Source of the DNA: a virus
Virus record (IMG/VR): IMGVR_UViG_3300023179_000375
Coordinates: 1 to 29,572 of that record
DNA length: 29,572 nt
Reading direction: 5' to 3' (one strand)
The notes beneath the pieces were generated by a model that saw nothing but the letters and a program-made list of their open reading frames with translations, was not told the origin of the DNA and did no database searches. Positions within the stretch are counted from its first letter, which is position 1. Each line of letters begins with the position of its first letter. Shown piece by piece: positions 7,762 through 17,500 of the stretch. The position numbers and the translations under genes are program-made.

Positions 7762-7768
7762 GTATAAT
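7739..7768 (+). promoter_or_regulatory. Candidate sigma70-type promoter before the internal-virion genes
   Basis: A perfect TATAAT lies at 7763-7768, in one of the few gaps (30 bp) between late genes, preceded at an 18-base spacing by TTGTAT (7739-7744; three of six bases match TTGACA). The next gene has AAGGA at 7781-7785. The -35 box is weak, so this is a candidate only. Confidence 0.35.
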
Positions 7769-7791
7769 CTACCAAAAGTAAAGGACTTTGT

Positions 7792-8706
7792 ATGGCCCTA
7801 GCTCCCCTTGTCGGAATGATTGGTGCCCCACTGCTGGAAGGCGTAGTGGGCGGTTCTGTTTTGGGCCTGTCTACTGGGGCGCTTGGCGCTGGCCTAGCTG
7901 GACTTACTGGTCTTGCTCAAGGTCACGGTCTCGTGGGGTCTGCGTTAGACGCGGCTGGCGGGTACGGCATGGCTGGTGGTGTAAGCGATTTGGCCAAATT
8001 TGGTAACCAACAACTTGCTTCTGGCGCTGCAGGAGATATATTTGGTGGGGCGCCAAACGTTGTTAATTCTGCTGGTACGTTTTCACCTTCTCTATACGAT
8101 AAATTAGGCGCTGGTATTGAAGGCTTAACTAAAGATGGTGGAGCAGCGGCGTTTAAAGGTGCAACGGGCAGGTCTGTTCTTTCGTCATTGGGCGTACCTG
8201 CGGCTAGTGCTGCTCTAACTAGCGTAATGCCACCAATTAACTCTATGCAGTATGGCGCGCCGCCGGACCCGTATGCTGGTAGTTTTTCAGGCAACTTTAC
8301 CCCAATTTCTGATTTGCGCAAACAAGCGCAGTTAGGTTTTGCAGAAGGTGGTATTGCAGATTTAAATCAAACAGATAACTATGCAATTGGTGGCGCGTTT
8401 GATGCTAGAACGCATTTACCGTCGTATGATGAACCGATGGAAACATATGCTAGAGGCGGGTACTTGAACGGCCCCGGTGATGGTATGAGCGACTCTATTC
8501 CCGCTACTATTGCTGGTAAACAGCCCGCGCGTTTGGCCGATGGTGAGTTTGTTGTACCTGCTGATGTGGTATCACATTTAGGTAATGGCTCGACCAAAGC
8601 GGGCGCACAGCGCCTCTACGCCATGATGGATAAAGTTCGCAAGGCCCGAACTGGCACTACTAAACAAGGTCGCCAGATTAATGCTAATAAATACATGCCT
8701 GCCTAA
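7792..8706 (+). CDS. Glycine-rich virion protein with conserved C-terminal GDGMSDSIPA motif
   Basis: 304 residues. Residues 1-75 are Gly/Ala/Leu-rich and hydrophobic, suited to membrane contact or a helical bundle. The C-terminal half carries three 'A-x-GG' elements (FAEGGIADL, YAIGGAFD, YARGGYLNG). A block GDGMSDSIPA, then ARLADGEFVVPADVVSHLGN, follows, and then a basic tail (KVRKARTGTTKQGRQ). This block is one I recognise from many podovirus-like phages directly upstream of internal virion proteins; its biochemical role is unknown to me. AAGGA lies 6 bases before the ATG. Position suggests an internal or ejected protein analogous to the T7 core proteins gp14-gp16. Confidence 0.75.
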   Translation: MALAPLVGMIGAPLLEGVVGGSVLGLSTGALGAGLAGLTGLAQGHGLVGSALDAAGGYGMAGGVSDLAKFGNQQLASGAAGDIFGGAPNVVNSAGTFSPSLYDKLGAGIEGLTKDGGAAAFKGATGRSVLSSLGVPAASAALTSVMPPINSMQYGAPPDPYAGSFSGNFTPISDLRKQAQLGFAEGGIADLNQTDNYAIGGAFDARTHLPSYDEPMETYARGGYLNGPGDGMSDSIPATIAGKQPARLADGEFVVPADVVSHLGNGSTKAGAQRLYAMMDKVRKARTGTTKQGRQINANKYMPA

Positions 8707-8715
8707 GGAATAAAT

Positions 8716-9822
8716 ATGTCTCGCGTATCTTTGCTTTATTCTGACATCCCTGACCTTCCGCGAAATGCTTTTACGCATATTGGTGACAAGCGCATCAAAC
8801 CTGAGGGTGGCGGTAAAGGTGGCGGCGGCAGTAGTACTACGACTGTACAACAAAGCGTACCTAAAGAACTTGTACCGTATATTAAAGAAGTAATTGACCA
8901 AGGCAGAAATGTTGCTGCTTTACCATACCAGCCATATGGCGGGCAACGAACCGCTAGTTTTACTCCAGAGCAAAAGGCCGTGCAGGCGGGAGTTATGGGC
9001 CTGCAAACCCCCAAAGAATTTAAAAAGGCTATGCGGGGTGCGGAAGCAACGGGTGACTTAGGCTACTCCACCGCTCAGCGGGGGTTAAATCGTGCGCTTA
9101 ACTTCACTCCCGGAACTTTTAGTGGTAACGAAGCCGCTTATTATGCGGACCCCTATCAGCAGGCTGTAACGAATATTGCACTACGAGAAGCGCAACGCTC
9201 AGGTGATATTGCCGCTAGAAACGCAAATTTACAGGCTGCTGCACAAGGTAACTACGGCGCAGCGCGTAACGCCCTAATGCAGTCTGAACTGCAGCGCAAT
9301 TTGTCTCAGAATTTAAGTGATATTCAAGCTAGGGGCAGTGAAGCGGGCTATCAAAACGCCCAACAACAATTTGAACGAGACCGAGCTGCAGCTGCAGCAG
9401 CTGCGCAATTGGCGGGGCAGGTGGGCACATCTGGGTTAAGCACCTCACTCCAATCTTCACTTGGGTTAGGACAACTAGCTGGCCAATATCAAGGCGCTAA
9501 TCTTCAGAACCTTGAGGCTAAACGCGCGATTGCGCAACAAATACAAGACCAGAACCAGAAGGTTCTTTCGCAACGCTATCAAGACTTCCTTTCTCAAAAA
9601 GGATATCCCAAAGAAACGGTTGCATTTTTGTCAGACCTTGTACGAGGCAATGCACCGCTATATGGAACAGTTCAGCAAACAACCACCCCCGCGCCTAACC
9701 TGCTTTCGCAACTTGCCGGTCTTGGTGGCGCTGGATATACGCTGGGCAAATTAACTAATACATTTGCTGAGGGTGGGCATGTTAGCGGTCTTCCTTCAAT
9801 TAGTCTTGCTAAATTAGGTTAA
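8716..9822 (+). CDS. Internal virion protein, Ala/Gln-rich helical
   Basis: 368 residues. A Gly-rich linker (GGGKGGGGSSTTT, about 32-44) separates a short N-terminus from a long helical body. The middle (NIALREAQRSGDIAARNA, then QAAAQGNYGAARNALMQSE) has the Ala/Gln/Arg-rich pattern of phage core and ejection proteins, and residues 224-231 include a run of seven or eight Ala. The C-terminus ends with FAEGGHVSGLP, related to the motif in the genes on both sides. TAAGGAATAA before the ATG is a good ribosome site. No enzyme motif is seen. Role in the ejection channel or inner core is inferred. Confidence 0.72.
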   Translation: MSRVSLLYSDIPDLPRNAFTHIGDKRIKPEGGGKGGGGSSTTTVQQSVPKELVPYIKEVIDQGRNVAALPYQPYGGQRTASFTPEQKAVQAGVMGLQTPKEFKKAMRGAEATGDLGYSTAQRGLNRALNFTPGTFSGNEAAYYADPYQQAVTNIALREAQRSGDIAARNANLQAAAQGNYGAARNALMQSELQRNLSQNLSDIQARGSEAGYQNAQQQFERDRAAAAAAAQLAGQVGTSGLSTSLQSSLGLGQLAGQYQGANLQNLEAKRAIAQQIQDQNQKVLSQRYQDFLSQKGYPKETVAFLSDLVRGNAPLYGTVQQTTTPAPNLLSQLAGLGGAGYTLGKLTNTFAEGGHVSGLPSISLAKLG

Positions 9823-9831
9823 GGATAAACT

Positions 9832-11580
9832 ATGCAGGAACCTAAAAATTATTTAGTGCCTAATGCGCAAGAAATCCTGTCTAATTTAGTAAAAATTGGG
9901 CTGTCTAGTCCTGAAGGCAAGAAACAAGTACAGCAGTTTTATACCAATCCGCCGCCTTGGATGACTCCAAGCGAAGCAAAGTTGTATGTGCCGTTGGCAG
10001 CCGAACGCCTTGACAGAATCGCCAAAGAAATAGAAAAAATTGCCGCGCCTACGACTACTGTTGTTGAAGATAAGCTAGCCGGATTAGCTGGGCTAAACGC
10101 GCAACAGCCGCAAGGGCAGGCACCGCAGCAAGAGCAACAGCAAGAACAACAACCAGAAGCACAGCCGCAGGGTGGCGTAGCCGACCTTCCTGTGTCGGAT
10201 GATATGTATCAAGAACAAAGCATGGCTGGCGGAGGGATTGTTGCATTTGATGGTGGTGGCGAAGTTCAACGCTTTGCTAACCAAGGATTAGTTGCGATTA
10301 ACATACCCCAACTGCGCGACAACTATAGATTTCTTGTGCAACAATACAATGCATTGCCAGACGGTAGTCCCGAAAAAGCGCAAATAGCTGAGATTATTCA
10401 ACAGATTGATAGTAAACTAAACCCCTCTACTCCCGAAGGGATTACTGCGGTACAACCGAAAGTGCCCGTAGCGCCGCCCAAAGCAAACCCCCTTGCAGGC
10501 GCTTTGTCTAAATCAAACGCAGAAATTGAATTATATAAAAAAGCAATTGCTAATCTTAAAAATAGAACTGAACTTACTCCTAAAGAAATTTCTGATTTAA
10601 GTTCCGTTTATATGAAAGAGCGCGGAGAGGCTGGAGCTGAATTTAAGGGTAAAGCAGAAGCATTAATTGCAAAACAACAAGCTAGAGTCAATGAAATTGG
10701 TAAAGATTCTGATTTGCGCGCCGCGCTTAAATTTTTTGCTGAACTAGCCGCTTCACCAACGCAATCTTTTGGGGCTAATATTGGGCGGGCAGGTAACGCG
10801 GCGCTTTCATATTACGATACTGCAGAAGAGAAAAAACAAGCTGCTCAGGCCGCTTACGACTCTATGCAAGTTAATTACAATATGGCCCGCGCTGCTGAAG
10901 CTAGGGGCGACCTTGATTCTCGTGATAAATATTTACGCGATGTTCGAGACGATAGGCGGCAGGCTACGACTGCAGAAGCACAACTACTTAATTCTCAAGG
11001 TATGCTTGCTGCTAAACAAATGGAAGGCATTATTAACCTTAGCAAACTTGACACTGAAAGATTACGTGCGCAGGCCGATTTAATTCGTGCTAATGCTCCG
11101 CCTGACGCTGTGCAAACATTTAAATATATAGAAGATAAAATCCGTGGGCTAAACAAACAGGGATTGTATTCAAAAATCAATGGTGGTAAACCACTATCTG
11201 ATGAACAAATTTTTGACGCCGCCAACTCCTATGTAGTTTCTTGGCATAACCGTGGCGGAGGCGATACTTATAAGGGTACTTCTATTGATACGGCCCTGAT
11301 GAACGCTACTGAAACTGCTCTAACTAATAATTCTGAATACATCGCCGCTAGAACTAAGGCGAGTGACACTAAGGCCTCTAAAGAAGAAAGAGATGCTGCC
11401 ACTAAGAGAATGGAAGAAATTAGAGCGGACGAATTCAATAAACGACGGGGTCTATACAAAAAAGATTTTATTGAAGGACAACCAAAACGTGACCGCTCTA
11501 TTTTAGGCGATGGAGAAGGGTCGCTTACTGCAAACTTTAGGTTTGACCCGGTCACTGGTAAAACAGTACCATTACAATAA
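9832..11580 (+). CDS. Internal virion protein with Gln-rich linker
   Basis: 582 residues. The helical N-terminus (about 1-80) is followed by a low-complexity Gln/Glu/Pro linker (about 90-120). Next comes a block VADLPVSDDMYQEQSMAGGGIVAFDGGGEVQRF (about 120-152; written here only as its key parts VADLPVSDD and AGGGIVAFDGGGEV) that recurs in phages next to giant virion proteins. Residues 230-400 are long charged helices, probably coiled coil. TTAAGGATAA precedes the ATG. Role in the inner core is inferred from neighbours and composition; no catalytic motif is visible. Confidence 0.7.
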   Translation: MQEPKNYLVPNAQEILSNLVKIGLSSPEGKKQVQQFYTNPPPWMTPSEAKLYVPLAAERLDRIAKEIEKIAAPTTTVVEDKLAGLAGLNAQQPQGQAPQQEQQQEQQPEAQPQGGVADLPVSDDMYQEQSMAGGGIVAFDGGGEVQRFANQGLVAINIPQLRDNYRFLVQQYNALPDGSPEKAQIAEIIQQIDSKLNPSTPEGITAVQPKVPVAPPKANPLAGALSKSNAEIELYKKAIANLKNRTELTPKEISDLSSVYMKERGEAGAEFKGKAEALIAKQQARVNEIGKDSDLRAALKFFAELAASPTQSFGANIGRAGNAALSYYDTAEEKKQAAQAAYDSMQVNYNMARAAEARGDLDSRDKYLRDVRDDRRQATTAEAQLLNSQGMLAAKQMEGIINLSKLDTERLRAQADLIRANAPPDAVQTFKYIEDKIRGLNKQGLYSKINGGKPLSDEQIFDAANSYVVSWHNRGGGDTYKGTSIDTALMNATETALTNNSEYIAARTKASDTKASKEERDAATKRMEEIRADEFNKRRGLYKKDFIEGQPKRDRSILGDGEGSLTANFRFDPVTGKTVPLQ

Positions 11581-11594
11581 TCTAGGGGACACCC

Positions 11595-14500
11595 ATGCCG
11601 GTAGTCTACATTCCTAATGTTGGGAACGTGTCGTTTCCTGACGATATGCCTATGGATAATATTGTTTCTGCAATTAAAGAAAATATTATTCCGCAATTTG
11701 AAAACGCCGCAAAAACAAAAACCGCTGAATCAGCGATACGAGAAACACCTTCAACAACTAATGTAGTAATTCAAGGTGCGTCTGTAGCAAAACCAGTACA
11801 GAACATTGCTGACATTATGGGTCTTGAACAAGAAGAACCCGCGATGTCGAAGGCATCGGATGCCGCCACAATTTACAAAAATCTTACAGCCGCCAAGAAA
11901 GGCGAGCTGCCGTCACTTACGCCCCCCACCGCCCCTAAAGCCACATTATCTTCAGTTCTATCGGGATTGGGTACCACAGCTAGAGAATCTATTCCTGCCA
12001 CCGTTGCTGGTTTAAAGGCGGGGGTAGGTGAAGCGGGGGCGGCAGTGGCCGGTAAACTTGGACAAGACGAACTTGCTGCTGTGCTCCAAGACGCTGCAAA
12101 ACGTGCCGAGAAGCGAGGGGCACAAGCAGAATTTAGAACCGATATTTCTACGCCTGATATTGAAGACCCAACCCTTCGCGGGATATATGGCGGTGTTCAA
12201 AGTGCAATTAAAACGGCACCAAGTTTAGCTACAGCTTTAGTTGGCGGCACGGGGTTCGGTTTACTTGCCGCGGGAACACAAGTTGCTGCGGAAGCGTTTA
12301 ATAAATATATGAACCGTGGCGCTGACCCTAGTGAAGCAGCTTTGGGTGCATTAAGTGAAGGCGGCGTAGAAATAGTAACTGAACTTGTCCCTATGGGATT
12401 TTTGGTTAATAAGTTTGGTAAGACCGGCGCCACAGAATTTATTGCGGGTCTGTTGTTCAGAGAACTTCCCGGAGAGCAAGCGGCTACTCTTGCGCAGGAT
12501 GCAATTGATACGGCTATTGCCAATCCGGATAAAACTTGGGCGGAGTACTGGAATGAACGCCCCGCCGCTGCATATCAAACTTTAATTAGCACGCTTACGC
12601 AGGCTGGGCTTACTACTGCCGTAAGCAAAAGCACGCAATACATTACGCAAAAGCTAAACGAAGCAAAAACTACGGGTGCACCTGCTACTGAAACAGAAAG
12701 GAAAAAAGAACCGTTTGTTGGGGAAGAACCTACACAAAAAACTAAGCCAGAACCAGCGGGTCCGCCACAGCCCACTACTATTGAAGAGTTAATGCAGACT
12801 TCTACCCCGCCGCGTCCGTCGGTGTTTGAAGGCAACGAAGTAGATTTTGACGCAATAAATCGCCAGCTTTTAGAAGAAGGGTCAATTAGCCAAGAGCAAT
12901 TTGACGAGTTTGCAAAACAAAAAGCGCAAAAAGAAGCTGAAGACGAAGACGAAGCAATAAACCGCCGTTTGCGGGAAGCCAGTCGTGAGTTTGATGAGGA
13001 GGACGGTGGTGTACCTGAACCTACTCTTGTAACCCGTGGCAAAAAGCAATATACGCCTCTTGAGGCTGCTAAGTATGACCTGACCGCAGCGAAGCGTAGA
13101 TACACAGATTATGCAGGTAAAGTCCGAGGTGCTTTAGAGGCCACGGGCATGACTATTGACCAGATTCCAGACACCACAAAGGCTGTACTGGATGGGTTAA
13201 AGAATAAGATTACTGACGCCCAAACTAAATACGATTCCCTACTTGAAGATGAGCGAAGTGCCGCAGAGTTTAAAAACAAACGCAAAAGCACGGAAGAACC
13301 CAAAGTTCAGGTTCCGGATAATGACACTATTCTTAAAGATTTACAGGCTAAAAAGGAAGAGCTTCTTACCCCCGCCGGTAAGCCGCCAATGCCCAAATCC
13401 GCTGCCCGCGCCAAATACGATGAAATCCAAAGTGCTTACGACGAAATAGAACAACTCAAAGCGCAAAACGAAGAAATTTCAGCGAAGCCCGGTGCAGACG
13501 TTATTCGTTTAACAAAACTGTTGGGACCTAAATTATACGGTTCGTTAGAGAATCTACCTAGAGTTACAGTTAAAGAACTGTTTCAAAATTCGTTTGACGG
13601 TATTAAACCGCTTTTGGAATCGGGCGCCATTTCCGAAGGAAAAATTAATGTCGGTATTAACGAAAAAAATAGAACCATTGAAATGGTTGATAACGGCACG
13701 GGTATGGCACCAAACATACTTGCTACTAAGTTTTTAGAAATTGCTGGTACTCAAAAAGAAACCGAAAGTGCGTCTGGCGGTTTGGGTATTGCGAAAATGC
13801 AGTTTTTATTTGGCAATAAAAATATTAAAGTCATTACTGTCCGTGATGGAAAAGTAAGTACGCTAGAGACTACTGGGCCTGATTTAGAAAAAGCGCTTAG
13901 CAATCCGGACGTTGCCCCCAAAATTACGGTCGAACCGTGGGATGAAGCTGTAGCTAAAAACAAACAACTACAAAATTTATTTCCAGACAATTCTGGCACG
14001 TACGTAAAAATTGGGGTTCCGGAAACATTTCATAATTTTGATACCGGTAAGGATGAGCCTATAGAACTTGATAATTGGGCGCATAGTTACCCCTCTCTGC
14101 ATACTAGCCCGTTATTTAGAAATGTTGATGTTAATTTTCATACGCTGCGCGATAAAGCTACTCTTTTTGGTGCTTTAACTGACCCCTCTAATAATTATTC
14201 ATACTCAGAATCAATACCAGTAGGCAAAAACTTCCCTATTGATGAGCATTCACCCCTCACTACAATTAAATTTGGTTGGGGTGACGCGGTTATGTATGTA
14301 ACGCGAGAGCCGGAACAATATGAATGGAACCAAAGTAGAGTACATGTTTTATCTAATGGTATCTATCAATTTACACAAAAAATAGACAAAGGCCCTAAAT
14401 ATAATTTTTATCTTGACATTCACCCTAAAGTTAAGGCAGAGGACCCCGGTTACCCATTTGACCTAAATCGTCAACGATTTTCTCCGGCGGTTGCTGGTGA

Positions 14501-17500
14501 TTTTGATAAAATTTTTAATTATGTAAAACAGCTATACGACGTTTCAGACCTTCAAAATAACACTACAAATTACGGCACGGTTAGATATTTAGAACCTTCT
14601 GGGCCAACCCAGCCGGAAACACTTTCGCCCCCATTACCTGCTATGGAAGTACCCACGAATTTACTTCGTCCGGGCGACTCAATGGCTGTAATAAACGGTA
14701 AGTTGGAAATTAATGGGCGCCCAGTACCTGAAATAACCAGCGCGGAAGCGTCTAGTTTTAAGATTGACTTAAATACGCTAGTTATTCCACAGGACCAACT
14801 TCGTACTGATGCGCCGATTCTTAATGATAATCTTTTTGTTAAAAACGAAGGGCTTTCATTTACTGAATTAATGGAAGATAGTTTTGGCCCTAGGTTTTAT
14901 GGCTATATGCGGGAATTGGGCGAAGCTTTTATGGAGCTTCGTGATGTAGTAGCTAAAGAAATGGGGTACGATAAATACAATTCTTATAAAGAAGTATCAC
15001 TTGATAAAGAAGTGATAGGTATTAGTTTTGATATAGAGTATCGTGGTGTTAGTACAAGAGTGCCTTTTTGGGGTATGTATTTAAACCCTGCCGCCGTTTC
15101 GTATGGACTTAAAAAGTTTAGTGTTGCCGTTTCACCAGAACGAGCAGCTTCTGCTATGGTTGGCACTATGGTCCATGAGCTTGCGCACCATGAAGTACGC
15201 AGCCATAATGAAGAATTTCCCGCAGAAATGCAAAAGATTCTTGCATTTTTAAATGTACCTGAAACTACAAATTTTGATTTTGCAGCGTTTAATAGAAAGG
15301 TGCAGCAGCTTGTTGCGGATAACGCTGACATTCAGTCTGAAATGGAACGAGTGTTTAATGAAGGAGTAAGTAATGACAATTTATCCCCTATTGGAATCCG
15401 CCTCAAAGAAGCTGGCGCCTACCAAACCACAGATGGACGCACTCCTTCAGACTTGGGAGACCTTGGGAGTACAGCAGCGAGCTACCAAAGAATATCTAAC
15501 GAGCCTAAAGCAGGCGAGGGAGCTATTAAGTCGCAGCAAAGACGTACAGACGTTCCTAAATCGGGCAAGGCAAAACCCCCAATAACTTATAAGCATATGG
15601 ATAAATTGCTTAATAATCTTAAGCAAACTCCAGTTAACGCCTTAAAAGCAGTTAATAATCTTATCGACATCATGGCCGATAGGGCGGAAGTCGGCTTTTG
15701 GTCTAAGGTTTTACCGCTTCTCCCCGACTGGGCGGTGCGTTCAAGACTACCCAAGCAGTTAGTTAAGAACGGCGATAAGTTTGAGCTAAAGCCGCTTCTA
15801 CCTCAGTTTGATGTGTATGACCGCGCATTAGCCGCGTTTGAACGCACGCAAAAAGAGCTTGAGGGGGAAATAAAGCGAGTTCTTGATTTGGGTAAAAGAC
15901 TAAATAATAAAACCCATAAGGCTTTGAGCATGCTTCAGTTAGAAGCTACAAGCAAAGAAATTGACCCGGACACAGACACAAAAGACCCCTACTTAAATCA
16001 ACTGTGGGCGCAGCTACAAAGCATGCCTGATGGACAACAGGCGATTGCTGTATACCGAGAACAACGAAATTTCTATAAAAAAATTTACAATAAGATTCGC
16101 AATATCGCTGCAAAAAATATTTACACAGCGCTCATAAGAAAGGGTACCACACCGTCAGATGCGGCTGTAAAAACCAAGGAAGTTCTTGACCGAGATATGC
16201 CACTGCGTAAGGGGCCGTATTTCCCTATGAGCCGCTTTGGTGAGAATTGGATTGGTTTTAAGATGAAGAATGATGCGGGGAAGCTTGAAAAAGGCTTTCT
16301 CATGTTTGAGAGCGGATTTGCCCGAGACAGAGTATTAAAGGACGTTGAAGCTGCCATTCGTGCAGAAATTCGTGAAGAGCTTGGGCCGAATGCAAGTGAA
16401 AAAGATATTGAAGATGTAATAGTCAATGAAGAACGGTTGCAGGCACGGGACGGATTTAGCAATCTTCTTAACTTTGTATATGGTCAAGAAAACGCATTAA
16501 GCAAGGCGCGTGACGTTATTGGTGATTCTTTTGAAGAAGCTATTGCTGGTCTACAGAAACGCGGTGGTGTTGGGTTATCCGTAGCTGAAGCAGAAAAGAT
16601 GCTTACTCAAGCCAAGAATGATGCTACGGGTACTATTCAACAACTGCTTATCCAGCTTGCTCCCGCTAATAGTTTGAAGAAGCTATTTGCAAGACGTAAA
16701 AAAATCGCCGGTGCCGTTGCCGACTCCAACCGGTCCTTTGCAGTTACTGCCACTAAACAGATGAACTATCTGGCCAAGCTCATGCACGGCGGTAGTATGG
16801 AAGCAGCACTTATTGCAGCGAACGAAAACCTCAAGTATCTCAGCCCACGCAATCAGATTTTTGCTGGAATGATTATTAGGGAATTTGAGCTTCGGATGGA
16901 GTCAAATCTTTATCCTACATCACAGAATTCAATTATCCAAGCCCTGTCAGGAACAGCGTTTGTCTATCAGATGACCTCAATTGCTTCGGCGATTAGAAAC
17001 GTTATGTACATGACTTGGAATGGTCTTGGTGTGTTGGGGTCGAAATTGGGCATTGCAGAAACATCTGCGTTAATGTCTAAGTACATTGCGGGGTTTAGCC
17101 GAGGGTTCTACGCAAAAGACCGCCCTGATGGCGTTATGGGGTTTGGATTTCCTAGTTTGCTCTATGATAAAAACTTGAATCCGTTTGTGCGGGAAGGGTT
17201 AGAGCGCGCCGTAGCTGAAAATAAATTAAATATTTCTCAAGCATATGATTTGGCTGAGATTAGGCGCACTCCTTCCGGTATTCCACTCATGTCATTGCGG
17301 GGTGTTCTCGACGTTCCTCGCCGTGGCGTAAATATGCTGGCCACTGTGCTTCACAACTCTGAGCGCATGGGTCGAGAAGTTCTTTGGGCCACCGCGCTAG
17401 AAGGCCGCGCTAAACAGTTGTTCAAAGAAAAAAATACGGACGGCTCAAAACGGTATACGGCTCAGCAAATTGCAGACATGGCGTATGAGTTTGCGGATGA

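Noticed and set aside
12575-13105. A 176-residue - strand frame inside the giant gene
   Set aside because: Ser/Cys-rich shadow of a Glu/Lys-rich coding strand; no ribosome site, no motif, isolated from other - strand genes.
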